Of a stretch of DNA of 64,000 nt, positions 1 through 11,900 are shown piece by piece (within the stretch, counting starts at the first letter, position 1; every line of letters starts with the position of its first letter). Below the pieces are notes generated by a model. That model was not told where the DNA came from. It made no database searches and saw only the letters and a program-made list of their open reading frames with translations. The stretch is from Tetrapyrgos nigripes (lineage: Eukaryota > Basidiomycota > Agaricomycetes > Agaricales > Campanellaceae), in the NCBI GenBank assembly GCA_013368315.1, contig JAACJM010000057.1:124001-188000 (forward strand), written 5' to 3'. The position numbers and the translations under genes are program-made.

Positions 1-65
1 GTAATGAATTCAAAATGAATTCAAAATTGCATAGATGGTACCTCACGGTCTTCTGCTGCCACCTG

Positions 66-1010
66 CTGCCACTCATGGGCGAAGTGTACTCTGGCTGCTT
101 TCTAAATGGGCATTGAAGCTGTCTTACCACACTAGAACTTGACTGGAACCTTCCTGACCTCTTATCAACCTCCCATTCTGGTCGACTGCCTATCGAAAAG
201 CTAAAACGGGCCTCGCTAATATATGTCCGACTACTATTCATCGTCCCTTGACGATATGATAATGGAGTATAAGCTATTCTGAATGATGGTGCGCCCGCAC
301 GATTCAAGATGTCCTTTAAAAGGCCACGAAAGCTCAACTGGATGCCCTCATTCTCCTGCAGATTCGCAGTCCCTCTCCCAAACAGCCTTACTAACTTAAC
401 TCTTTTATTTCCCTTTTTTTTTGCACGACTTAACACAATGAGTGCTACTGGAGCTGCTACCGTCCTTCCCTACTCCCCTATCGGATCTCCCTCCGTTGAT
501 GCCCTCGGTGCCCTATGCCACACCTTCTACTCAAATCTCTTTCAAGGCAACGAATCCGGAGCTGTATGACACCTTCACTCATTTCGTGGACGATTCTCAT
601 CTTATGCTCTGCTTCCAGTTGTCGCTTGCTAATCTCACCGAGTGGCACGTCATTCAATCGCCCACGCTCCCTTACAACGTGAGCACCATGTCTTTGAGAT
701 TCGTTGAAGCGGTTCTAAACCACTATTTCATGTCACAGGCATCCGTCTTTAGTGGTGCAGCGGGAGCTCTCAGCGTCGCTGACCAACAGAACGCCTTGCT
801 CACCACCAGCAACCTTACCATCCGCATCTTCACTCTCGGTGAAAGCCACTGCATCGCCAACGGTGTCGACAAACAATCGACCTTGGTAAACAACAGCTAC
901 GGCACGTTCGAGTTCGAATTCCTTGAGCACTCTTACTGGGAGAATGGCTTGATGATGAGTGGGTCCCTGTTTTCGTTGCTCGGCTTGGAGCAAGCTGTCT
1001 GATACGTATT
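66..1010 (+). repeat. Segmental tandem duplication, copy 1
   Basis: This block (promoter region plus most of a small gene) recurs at about 1966-2760 in the same orientation. Shared landmarks are the stretch around GGCATTGAAGCT with TTACCACACTAGAA just after it, the CTGCCTATCGAAAAGCT block, and the coding part around the residues THFVD and SHLMLCFQ. Copy 1 keeps its reading frame and copy 2 does not. The divergence is easily visible, so the duplication is not recent. Confidence 0.8.
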
Positions 1011-1186
1011 TAATTTTAGGTGCCAAGCCCTACTTCTACAACATTTATCCCCTCATGCGCAACCAAATGCTCGACCGCGGTGCTGACGAGTACGTTGCTT
1101 GGAAAGATGCTGACTCTAAGGCCAGGGAAGCTGCCATCGCCGAGTTCGACTCCACTCGTCCCAACTACGACCCCCACACCCTCTAA
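438..1186 (+). CDS. Unrecognised small protein (about 191 aa), intact copy
   Basis: I do not recognise a family. The best model has four exons, 438-494, 547-678, 739-958 and 1020-1186, which add up to 192 codons. The introns at 679-738 (GTGAGC..CACAG) and 959-1019 (GTGGGT..TTTTAG) look convincing. The first intron (495-546, donor GTTGAT) is weak and was chosen because it restores the frame; a later ATG at 499 or a frameshift are alternatives. No signal peptide or membrane segment is visible. Seen in the protein: THFVDDSHLMLCFQ near the start, NLTIRIFTLGESHCIAN in the middle and an acidic C-terminal part ending in RPNYDPHTL. A decayed copy lies about 1.86 kb downstream. Confidence 0.5.
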
Positions 1187-1965
1187 GCGGTTCGATGGTT
1201 GACGCTCTCGATTGTCGTTTCGTAAAATGCAGGGAATTGAAGAATTACGCTCGCTCTGTTTGGCTGGACTGCTCATTTATATTCATATTGTCTTAGATGC
1301 ACTCACAGTACAACTACATACACATTCGCTGCTCCATCCGTTCTTCCAACTGGAAGATATTTATCTGTTAATCTATCGTAGTCGATACATATCTACATAT
1401 CTAATTGCAATGGCAATTGTTGTCAAAATTTCCTCTGCAGGCATTTGTGAGCGCGTAGGTTTCTGAATTTCATCATAGCAGTTTCCTGTCGTAAGATCAG
1501 TTTAACCGAAGGGACAGTTGGTTTGTGCTCGAGGCCACAGACATACCCAACTTGTGTTATCGGCTGAACGTCACCCAGCTAATCAACGAAAACTAATCCT
1601 TTTCAAATGATGTCTGCCTTGGTGATCGGTAAGAAAAGTCCTTGAGAGTTGCCAGGGGCGTAAATAGAGGAGAATTTCACAAGAGAGATTTCGATTTCAT
1701 GACCTTATACACACTGACAGCAGGAGTGTTATTTATAGCAGTCCACGGCATAAACGTCTTGGGGGCATCAAAGTACCCTTAAAAATCGATGTGCGACAAT
1801 GTCGTCGAGAGCAGTCGTAGTGCTCTGGAGATTGTGTGTTTGTGCATTATTTATCGAGCAAGAATTTGAGGACGGAGTTCCTGCCAGAGCACTGCCACCA
1901 GGACCGCTATGAAATCACGATGATCGTGACGTAATTACATGGATGCTTTACCCCTGCCTTGCCCC

Positions 1966-2760
1966 AGTCACTCATCGGTGAAGTATTTGTGAACAGGCAT
2001 TGAAGCTTCTTACCACACTAGAATCCTTCTGATCTCCAATCCAATTGACTGCCTATCGAAAAGCTGAGATTTCTGCCGAACCCCTGCAAATCTCACTTAT
2101 GAGTGCAGGTTGCTCGCTTTTAGCATTCCTCCTTGAAATTTGCTGTTTCGTGGGCTAGCTGGATGACGGTGCGCCAGCACATTTCGAGCTATCCTCTTAA
2201 AGTCATGAAACCTCCATTCTTTCCTTATTCTTTGCAGATCTCGCTGTCCTTCTCCCAAACACTTTGAGCCTTCCCTTCTTTTTTGCATGACTTACTACAA
2301 TATCCCACGCCGCCACTGGACCTGCGACAGCCTACCCCCATTCCCCCGTCAGATCCGCCAGCATTGATGCTCTCGGTGCCAGACAAGTGTCAGATGCCAC
2401 GGTTGAGTCTACTCAAGCCTCTTCGAAGGCAACAAAACTAAAGCTGTACGAGGTCTTCACTCATTTTGTGGACGTTTCTCATCTTATGCTCTGTTTCCAG
2501 TCCTCGTTTGCTAATCTCACCGATTGGCACGTTGCAGAACGGTTTGCTTGCGACTAAGAATCTTACCATTCGCATCTTCACTCTCGGCGAAAGCCACTGC
2601 ATCGCCAACGATGTCGACGAACAAGCGACCTTGGTGAACAACAGCTGCGGCGGTACGTTCAGGTTCGAGTTCGAATTGAGCACTGTTACTGGGAGAACGG
2701 CATGATGATAAGTGGGATTTTCAGTTCTCATTGCTCGAGCAAGCCGTTTGATATGTATTT
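1966..2760 (+). repeat. Segmental tandem duplication, copy 2
   Basis: Second copy of the block at 66-1010, including the upstream region with CTGCCTATCGAAAAGCT. About 115 bp of the middle is missing compared with copy 1. The 800 bp between the two copies (1187-1965) shows no gene that I can support. Confidence 0.75.
2300..2758 (+). pseudogene. Decayed duplicate of the small gene at 438-1186
   Basis: The position matching the ATG of copy 1 reads ATA (2300-2302). The first part still reads as protein (SHLMLCFQSSFANLTDWHV). An internal deletion then joins the bases after TGGCACGT to TGCAGAACGG, removing the counterpart of 655-780 in copy 1, and the frame stops soon after. A second frame resumes (NLTIRIFTLGESHCIAN) and ends early. 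The counterpart of the last exon of copy 1 is not visible. Start loss, deletion and frame break together make a functional protein unlikely. Confidence 0.75.
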
Positions 2761-2779
2761 TACTTTTACTTACGAGCAT

Positions 2780-4302
2780 TGATATTTAAGACTGTACATC
2801 GATTTGAAGAACTCAGTGGAGGTATACTTGAGAACGTCCGTTTCATTCAAATTTCTTTTTCAAGTTTTTGACATCAGCGTCATCATTGCAGGTATATCGG
2901 CCGTGCCAGGCTGATACATAATAACGGGCACTTATAAGCGGTTAACGTCCGTAAACCCCAGGTTCCTAAGAGCTTCCTTCTCTTCGATTTGCGTGCCACT
3001 GGAGGCTTGGATTAGTAGATAGTGAATGCCTAAGGCTGACGGGGCTCTTCAGCTCCCTCGGTTGACTATCTAGTCGATACATTTATATATAAGCCATTTG
3101 TAGTGGTACGCTCTCAAGTCTATGCACAAGAACCACATCCTTCCGGAGAACGCCTGACTTGGTGCCCATCTTGGTAGTCCGGACACCAGTTTCCGTTTCT
3201 CTCGAAGCGAACTGAGGATCTTCAGTGATACGACGTATGTACGTGACGTTAATGTTGCCACAAGTTACCACAGGTTAACATCGAAACTTCCGGACCGAGC
3301 TCCTTTTTTTCTGCTGATACGTCCAGACTACAATCTACGCATATGGGACTGGAACAGCTTCCAATACACTGGGGGAGGCGCAAATGGGTCGAGCTCCTAG
3401 AACTGCACTGAACTTTGATTTTTCGGGACTCGATTCATGGAGATGTGCCGGACTTTAGGAGGAAAGCAGCAAGTTGCATTGCACCAAAGCCCCACATCGA
3501 CCAGAGAGTCCATTCAGCCGCAACGCGTGGGCCCAAGATAACGCTAAACAGCTTCGAATTGGAAGACAGAAGTTCATGTATGTCAGTACTGACAGACGCT
3601 GAGTGACTTCTATTGCATGCTGGGGACGTCCCACATGAATGACCCAGCACTGTGTCCGCTGCGCAAGTATCTGAGATTCCCGAGTAGTTGCCGTGGACCT
3701 TGGGCAGCGGAGGCCCAGGCGTGCCGTTCAGAGTTCCGGCACCAACTCCGGATTTGTCGCCCGCCTGCGGAGGACGGTGGAATTTCCAAAGTCGTCAGTG
3801 ATCTTCAAATGACATTCTGTATACACTTTTGGCAGCTAACTCTCTTCCAAAGCCTTGAGGCTTTCCTCATGGGTATCCTGATAATTAAAATGCGTACCCA
3901 TGATCATCTTCGATGATATCGATCTGTCAAAAGAAGTTGGCGGTTGTGGTGTAAATCAATGATTGGCGGTTGTGGTGTAAATCAATGACTGCTATTGGAT
4001 AAGTTGCGTGGATGAACTTGTCGGATTAGATTAGTGCATAGAGCATTTATTCTTGCACTTATCTAAACGAAAGAGGCCACACTGCACAGATCCGGGAAGA
4101 GGGAGGGAATCAGGTGACCGGGCGCGCTAATGCGGCCGTTTTTTTTCGATAGTAGATTATGTAAGTAAACACCCTTCAGACTTTCGCAGGTCTCCGCAGG
4201 ACAACGAAGAAGTCGCAAAAGACGGCCGTTGAATGTGATGGACCGAACATATAACTACTGTTATGATTTTCACTCTTTGTCGTACCTGTCCTCAACTCTA
4301 CC
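2780..4302. other. Gene-poor interval
   Basis: Only short open frames without recognisable protein character are seen here. The one clear structure is the 26-bp tandem duplication at 3937-3988. The last 100 bases form the promoter and leader of the P450 gene. Confidence 0.5.
3937..3988. repeat. Perfect 26-bp tandem duplication
   Basis: TTGGCGGTTGTGGTGTAAAT followed by CAATGA occurs twice head to tail without a mismatch (3937-3962 and 3963-3988). It lies about 315 bp upstream of the P450 start. Confidence 0.9.
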
Positions 4303-6293
4303 ATGGACTCTCTCGCTCCGTTGGCCCCCCACGCCACCAAGATCTGGATCGGCCTTGTCGCCGTCGGTCTCGTCGCCTGGATCCGTAGCAAACTTGGAAG
4401 ACCTATCACTGAACTCAGAGGTCCCAAAAATACCTCATGGCTCTACGGACATGTCCTAGACATCAACAGACAAATGGATGTCGGTGAATGTGACTTTACT
4501 TGGTTCAAGGAGTTTGGAGGTGCTTGGAAAGTCGGCGGTTGCTTCGGTGTAAGTCTTCAGTCTGGTTTGGTATCCTACAGGTTACTTACAAACCCACGAA
4601 GCGCGATACTTTGATGGTGTCTGACCCTGTTGCCATTCACCACATTCTCCACACTCAAGGGTACCTCTACCCCAAAACCCGTGAAAGTAAGACCTTCACT
4701 GGTCTCGCTTTCGGTCGTGGTGTCTCCTGGGCTGCAGACGACACTCACGTCAAGCACCGCAAACTGCTCAACCCTGCTTTCACCACCCAATCCCAGAAAG
4801 CCTTCTTCCCCGTTTTCCGTCGTGTTGCTGCTTTGGTGAGCCTTTTTTCCTCTCTTCCAGTCTTGTTTATGCTAATACTTTCGTAGTTGACCGAGCGATG
4901 GAAAGAAAAGTGTCAAGAGGGCGATGTCACCCAATTCCAGACCATTAACGTCAACCGTGGTCTCGTCGACACTACTCTCGACATTATCGGTGAAGCCGTC
5001 TTCGACTACCACTTCGGTTCTCTGGATCAGCACGGCAAGGCCAACGAATTCTCTGACATTTTCCACAACCTTTGGGCGGAATCCAACATGTTCCCCCCCA
5101 AGCCTGCTATTCTTTTCGCCGCCTCCTGGGCTTTCTGGCCGGAATGGCTTCTTCGTTTGGTCGAATATCTTCCGGCCCGTCAGTTCATCCGCTTCAGGGA
5201 GTTCTTGATTCACGGCAAGAAACTTGGAAAGGAGCTTGTCGTGGAGAAGGCTGTTGGTGTTGAGAAGGGCCAGAGCAAGAAGACCCGTGACATCCTGTCC
5301 ATCCTTGGTTAGTCTTGCCTCTCTTCTGCCGTTGTCCAGCACTAATGTTCCTCTCTTCACTAGTCGATGCGAACGAATCTGCCGACGTTGCCGACCGACT
5401 TCCTGAAGATGAGGTCCTTTCTCAAGTTACGTGAGTAGAGCGTTTGCAATCTCCTTACCTACGCTTTGCTCATCTTGCCCCAGTACTCTCCTCTTCGCTG
5501 GCCACGAAACCACCGCTTGCACTCTCACCTGGCTCATGTACGAATTGGCAAACCACCCCGAGGACCAGCAGCGCATTCGCGATGAGATCACCGAGAAGCG
5601 TCGCAAACTCGTTGCCAACAATCAGAAGGAGTTCAACGCTACAGACTTTGAGTCCATGAACTTCCTCAACGCCTGCATTAAGGAAGCCCTTCGTTACCAC
5701 CCCATCTCTCCCTGGGTCACTCGCGAGTCTGCCGCTGACGATGTCATTCCCTTGTCTGAACCCGTTATCTCTTCTTCCGGTGCCCCCATCACTCAGTTCA
5801 AGATCAGCAAGCACACCCCCGTCCTTGTCTCGACTTGCGCCTACAACCGGTAATTATCTCTGCTTTCTTATTTGTCCATTCCTTTGCTCATATCATTTCG
5901 CAGTCATCCTTCCGTGTGGGGTGCTGATGCCGATGTCTGGAACCCTCGCCGCCACCTCGACTCCAAGCTCAAGGAAAAACAGGTCCCCGTCGGTGTCTTC
6001 TCCAACCTGTGAGTCCATAGACATCCTTTTTGTGTAGTCTACTTCAACTGACACACTCCTTCAGGCTTACCTTCTCCGGAGGATACTCTGGTTGCATTGG
6101 CTGGAGATTTGCTCTCACTGAAATGCAGTCCACCGTCATCGAGCTCGTCGAGAACTTTGAATTCGCACCTCCTACCGACTACGGCAAGATCAAGATGTTG
6201 CGCGTCCCCATCGGCGCTATCATGGCGCCCATGATTGACGGAAGAATTGAAGAGCGCACTCAGATGCCTCTTGGTGTTCGTCCTCTCAACTAG
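4303..6293 (+). CDS. Cytochrome P450 monooxygenase
   Basis: Heme-thiolate monooxygenase of about 562 residues in seven exons: 4303-4548, 4581-4835, 4887-5307, 5364-5430, 5484-5849, 5904-6008 and 6065-6293; the phases add up exactly. The N-terminus has a hydrophobic anchor (WIGLVAVGLVAW), so the enzyme is probably bound to the ER membrane. The I-helix oxygen-activation motif AGHETT is at about residues 335-340, the ExxR motif (EALR) at about 396, and the heme-binding loop FSGGYSGCIG has its cysteine ligand at about 497. Length and motifs are normal for a fungal microsomal P450. The first intron is only 32 nt (GTAAGT..CTACAG). An SDR and a second Rossmann-fold gene follow on the same strand, which would suit a small oxidative pathway. 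The substrate cannot be read from the sequence. Confidence 0.93.
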
Positions 6294-6645
6294 ATGGCTT
6301 GTAAGCTGTCTGGTGTAGGAGTGGCGAGCGAAGCCGATGTTTTCTCACTCTTACGGTCTTATGTATCGACGAATAGATGTACATTTTCTACGCAAGTATT
6401 AAACTTCATGTTCTACGTAAATGACCTTCACAATCAGATGATGGCTTTTTGTAACACTACAGTAGCTGTGTGGTGTCGTTCCATGACGATCAACCTTCGT
6501 GAATTCGAGACTGAAATTAGGCTTTGGCGTTGACGTCATTCCACAAGCGTTGATCTGACATGAAGGCCATTATGACTCTTCGGGCTAAAAGGAACGCCCA
6601 TAACATTGGCAGTTATAAACTGGACATGCTCTAGCTGCGTAGGAC

Positions 6646-7801
6646 ATGCCTTCAAAACAACTCGTCTGGTTAATAACGGGTATGTCGACACCCTGCATCC
6701 ATTCGTACCCGTTGTAACTTGTTTGAACTTTGCAATCTCTGCAGGAACGACATCTGGGTTCGGGCAACGTCTGGTTGCCGCTGCTCTTGCTCGTAATGAT
6801 CTTGTTATCGCAACCGCTCGTTCATCTGAAAAGCTTCAAGAAGTATATGGTGATAAACCTCCAGAGAACTTACGACTCTTGCAATTAGACATCACAGCTG
6901 GATTCGAATCGATCAAGCAAATTATGAACGTTGCGGCCAAAATCTGGGATAGAATAGATGTCTTGGTCAACAATGCTGGAAATGGCTACTTGGGCTTTAT
7001 AGAAGAAAGCGGGTGCGTTTCTTTCATTGTCTAAAGGGTTACCGACTGTTTAAAAACATCCCATGCAGCTCAAGAATGATACGCGAACAGTTTGAAACCA
7101 ACATTTTTGGCGTCGTCGATGTTACGAATGCAGTGCTCCCTTACATGCGAGCTAGAAAACAGGGAACTGTTGTTGTTATTGGATCGAGATCGGTATGGAG
7201 AGCAGAGACACCGGTGAGGCTACATTCATGCAAAGTCTGGCGTTATCATTCTCATACTGGTTGTCATATAGGGGCTGGGTATGAGACTAGTTGTTTCCTA
7301 ATACCCTTGGTTAAAGCTATGGTCACTACAGGGACTTATGCGGCCTCCAAAGCAGCGATTCATGGTAAGTCATCTTTCTCCTTGCGACGAAATCCATCTC
7401 GAGTTGATTTCTTTTGCCACTCAGCTATCACTGAATCACTTGCCGCTGAACTGTCGCCCTTCAATATCAAGGTCCTCCTAGTCGCTCCTGGTGCTTTCCG
7501 CACCGAAGGGATATATTCCATACCATTCAACACGTCCAACCCCATCCCGGACTACGACTCGTTGCGAAACGTGGCTATGGCGCGTTATAACTCTATCCCC
7601 GGTACGGAGACAGGCGATCCTACGAAAGGTATGCAAGTTCTGGTGGATGTCATTCGTGGAGAGGGTTGTGCAGAAGGGAAGAAATGGCCTGGAACGCTGC
7701 TTCTTGGCGAGGATGCTGAAAGGGACCTGAGGAAGAAATGGGACACGTTTACGAACATTCTGAAAGAGTGGGGCGATGTTGTTAGAAGTGTGCGGTTCTA
7801 G
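6646..7801 (+). CDS. Short-chain dehydrogenase/reductase
   Basis: NAD(P)-dependent oxidoreductase of the classical SDR family, 287 residues, six exons: 6646-6679, 6745-7012, 7069-7213, 7272-7278, 7332-7364 and 7425-7801. The cofactor motif TGTTSGFG is near residue 11, split by the first intron. NNAG follows in the middle, and the active site has Ser at about 140-142 and Tyr154/Lys158 in YAASK. The start was chosen because MPSKQLVWLITG leads straight into the glycine motif across a GTATGT intron. The fourth exon is only 7 nt; it supplies the Gly-Leu-Gly part of the conserved ETPGLGTYAASK segment and keeps the frame. The gene starts 352 bp after the P450 on the same strand. The substrate is unknown. 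Confidence 0.9.
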
Positions 7802-7965
7802 TGAGACTTGTGCTGTCAGAACGAGAAAACAAGGGGCTTTTGTATTTCAATTGTTGGATCGCGACCATCTGCCGGCGATACGCGTCAGTAGGCTGACTAA
7901 GCTCGAGATGCCTTAATTACGACGAACGCGGAGACTTTTTCCTTACACTCACTTCCATTGACAGC

Positions 7966-8810
7966 ATGAAACTCATTCTTACTGGTGCTACTGGCGCAGG
8001 TGAGGACTTACTCTGCTCTCCTCTTATTTGCATCTGACTTCTTCCAGCTGGCTCTCAGATACTTCGTGAAGCCGTTGCAGATCCAGCTGTCTCTTCAATA
8101 ACAGTCCTCTCTCGACGTGCTCTTCCAGATTGGTTGACTTCCAGTATCCCAAAGAATGACAAGACCACGACTGTTATTGTTGAAGACTTCTTGAAATACC
8201 CAGCAGACCTGCCACCGAAGCTTGCCGCTCACGATGCCTGTATATGGGCCCTCGGTGGCTCTTCGCTTGGCAATTCGGAGGAAGAATACAAGAAGATGAC
8301 CTACGACTTCCTTACCCATATGGTTTCCTCGCTGGGTGAAGTAGCCAAAATTCGAGCAGACAAGGAGCCCTTCCGTTTCGTCTTCGTCTCAGCTGCGGGC
8401 GCAAACCCCGACAAGTCGACTTCAAAGCAGATGTACGGCCGCGTCAAGGTTTGTTCATCACTGTTGTGATTCTATATTTGTGTGGCGCTAATACTTATTC
8501 GGTTCAGCGCGAAGCTGAGCTTTACTTGCTCAATCTTCCTGCCGAGTCCAGAATTCAGCCTACTATCCTTCGTCCAGGCTATTTCTACCCAGAAGACCCC
8601 AACATTGCCAAGCAGACGCGCTCCACCGCGGAGCGCGCCTTTTCCGTCGCTCTCAGACCACTTGTCTCAAACTTCTGGAGTAGCAACTACATCCCGACAT
8701 CAGAGATCGCCCAGTTTGCCCTCAAGGCCGCCCAGGGTACTTGGGGTACCACCGAGCAGATTTTCAACAACGACAGAATGCGAGAACTCTTGAAGAACCA
8801 GGGAAAGTGA
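7966..8810 (+). CDS. NAD(P)-binding Rossmann-fold protein (atypical SDR / NmrA-like)
   Basis: Protein of 245 residues from three exons (7966-7999, 8048-8448, 8508-8810). The N-terminal motif MKLILTGATGAAGS is the nucleotide-binding glycine loop of atypical short-chain dehydrogenases. Further conserved-looking parts are VFVSAAGAN after the fourth strand and ILRPGYFYP later on. It resembles the small fungal epimerase-like proteins related to yeast Fmp52, but the reaction is not known. The intron boundaries are canonical (GTGAGG..TTCCAG and GTTTGT..TTCAG). It lies 165 bp downstream of the SDR on the same strand. Confidence 0.82.
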
Positions 8811-8990
8811 GGAGTAGATTGTGAATTAGATCTTGGGCTTACCACTGCTACCAATACCTGTAACTTAGCATACTCTAATCTGTGGATTCATAAGTGCTTT
8901 TGTCCACAAAGACATGTTGAGCAAAATTTGGGGGATAAAAAATACAGCGTGCTAGGTAACTGGGCTAAAAATACATGAATGATTACCTTT

Positions 8991-11900
8991 TCATTGTCCT
9001 ACAGCAAGATCTCTAAGCCATGTGTCCCAATGAGTAAAACGATCGTGACCCTGCAATCTAAGACGAGGTACTCCTTCCAGCATCAACTGCAGAGTTTGTC
9101 GACACAAAGCTTCGTACTGTGCGCGCTCGGGTGAATTGTCCTCAAATGTCTGAAAAGGTATGAGTAGTTACTTCAAGCACAGTGAAGAGGCGACTCACAA
9201 AACATATTTCTTTCATCGTTGAAAGCAGTTCTTTCCAAAACTTGATATATTTATCGTTGTCTTCGGTGACCAGCAAATCTCCTTGTTGATTTCGGAAGGA
9301 CGTATTCATGTTAACCAGGATTACTATTTAGTATTGCATTGTTAAATGACTTCATCGAAGAGGGAAGGAATTAGCTTACCACGCAGCAATTCAAGGCGAA
9401 CGGTAGCAAAATCTTCGGGCTCAATGCAAAAATCGCCGTTATCCTTCCGAGGTAAATCAATTCCGTGAAAAAGGGAGTGTCCCAGCCCCGTTATCGAGAG
9501 CAGTAATGCAATGAAGTCGTTTTCCACGGATACAGAAAGCTCAGGAACAAGGGCGATAAAAAGTGTTTCGAAATACCGCTCTCGCAATGTCTAAGAAACC
9601 AGGTTGTCATCCTTGATGAAATTGCAGACGAAGTTCAACTCACCTCCAAAGACATGGGGTCTAGTTTCAGGATATTGTGCATGACATGGATGTCGACACG
9701 CCTCCGCCATCGTAAGTCTGAAATCTTACCCCAGGAGTCATCTCGGCGATCCAGGAAAGCATTCCATGTCTTGTGACAGCGATTTATGAGCATCAGAAAA
9801 CAGGAAGAAGGTGATAGCAATACCTTGCTACTGTGATTGATCATGATAGAGGCGCAACCCAACCAGGATTCCATCAAATTCTCTACACGAGTGGTGATCA
9901 AGTTCTGGTGCACAGAAATGTCTTGGAGGAAGTATGGGCTGAAAAGGCGATAGAGACACCAGCTGATCGAGTCTAATGCCTGTAATGCATAAATTCAGTA
10001 ATTTTGCTCAGTGACAGGCGGTGCAAGAGAACAACCTTGGATATCTGCTTATCTTCGTCATCGTAGGATTTCCGGACGACCGTGGCGTCATCGATTTTGG
10101 CCAAAGCAGACAATAGCTCGTCTTCGTCTATTCCAAAGCCTCCGTATTCGTCTTGACTTTCCTCCTCTCGCTCCAGACAAGGACGTCGAGGAGGAGGAAC
10201 GACAGCTGATCGTACTCTCAGGAAACAATCCACAACTTTGATCAGTTCCCTCGCTGTTGCTTTGTGCTTAGACAGGTATGTATCCCTGAAAAACATCCCA
10301 GTAAATCCTGGAACCCACAATGAGCGACACTGCGTTTACGAATCGTAGAAGAACATACCAATCAATTTAGGGTCAGGATATCCCCCAGTAACCTGGTAGG
10401 CGCCAATGGTATGATGAACCGAACCAATCACCATATTTATCAAAAAAAGAACGAAGTTGAGCGATGGGACTGGATGTTGTGATTGACTTCTTTCCTCCGA
10501 GTTCCTGGTGCATAGTCTCAACTCGGTCATAAGGATCTCGGAGATTTCAGTGAGCCACGAAACGGTTTCCCCTACCGACATGTTTTCGACCACCAGCATT
10601 TGTGAGAGATTCATCAGGCACTGAAGGATCACTCGGCGATTCGTAAAGTCGGCCGTCTTGAAGTCGATACATTTGCGCAATTGCTGAATCCTAACGGTTT
10701 GTTGCTCTGGGTTCTGCTTGATACAGACCGCCATAGCAGCGAAACGGTTATAGAGCATAGAGATTCGATGAGCTTGCGAATGATCTTCCGCGAAAGAAAG
10801 CGTCGCAGTCGACGTTATGAGGGAGAGAAGCTTTCTGACTCTGGGAATGATAGGACGGACTCCATCCGTGCGTGGCATTGCTTCCTCCACTGCGTTGATG
10901 ACCAACTTCAAAAAGAGTCCATATGAAGTATCCTCAGTGGAGTACTTGGAGCACAGATCCCAGTTGTGAGTCCGCACAAAACTTGGGAAATCAGCTTTTT
11001 CATGTCCAAGTTTGCCAAGCTGGCGAGGCAGGAAGATGTCTTCCCGAATGCGATTGATGACAGCAAGGGCGTCACCAAGTTTCCACCCAAACTCGGAGAA
11101 TAGATGGAAGCATCGAATAAGGATATATCCAATGTAACGTTCGCGTTGCTCCACAGCTGCGGAAAGAGGGGGCCGAAGGTCGGAACGTTCAGACTTCAAG
11201 TGTACATGGTCCAGCGCAAGCAAGATCAAATTCCAACAGGGAGGGAGTCGGAATGTGGCTGTACTAACACCATGGACGGAAAATTGCGACAGTTTACAGA
11301 GGCAGAAAACGATCTGGAAAACGATCTCGCCAGCTAGAGGCTTCTTCATGGCCACCAATTTCGGCTGAACAGCCTCCTGAACAGCAGTCCACAGAGGATG
11401 GCATTGCTTCGTAGCACCAGAGGGATTTTTGGGAAGAGCATGATCCACAATGTGAATAACAAACACCCATAGTTCAGCAGTAAGCTGATCCATTCCTGAG
11501 CCTCCTTCAGACTTAGTGGGAACGTATACTGGCTGAGTCGGCTTCTCCCTGCCGTACTCAAGAAGATGATGGACCAACAAGCGTAAAGAATCCGTCAACA
11601 GAGTGGACTGCGGGTCTGAAAACCCTGCGCGAACGGCAAGTTCAATACCGAAGCGACAGAGTAGAAGAGTGGCCGTATCGATGGCAGAAGAGGGAATAGC
11701 GGCATCAAGCATCCGAGAAGTCATCTTGGATACCTCAAGTTGGATCAGACTTTGAAGGCGTGTCTTTTGCTGTTCCGGAGATCCCGACAAATGCCATGAG
11801 AGCAATTGACATACAGTGCTCGTGAGGTTATCCCAAGTTTGAGCGGGTGTATCGTCGGGGTCAGGAAGACCAGTAACATACACCAGCAATGCATTGCAGA

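Noticed and set aside
3415..3916. Two plus-strand open frames as a gene
   Set aside because: Composition is not protein-like, no splice sites connect them and no motif is visible.
10681..11337. Plus-strand frames within the Mus7-like gene
   Set aside because: Antisense to a long, phase-consistent exon of the repair gene.
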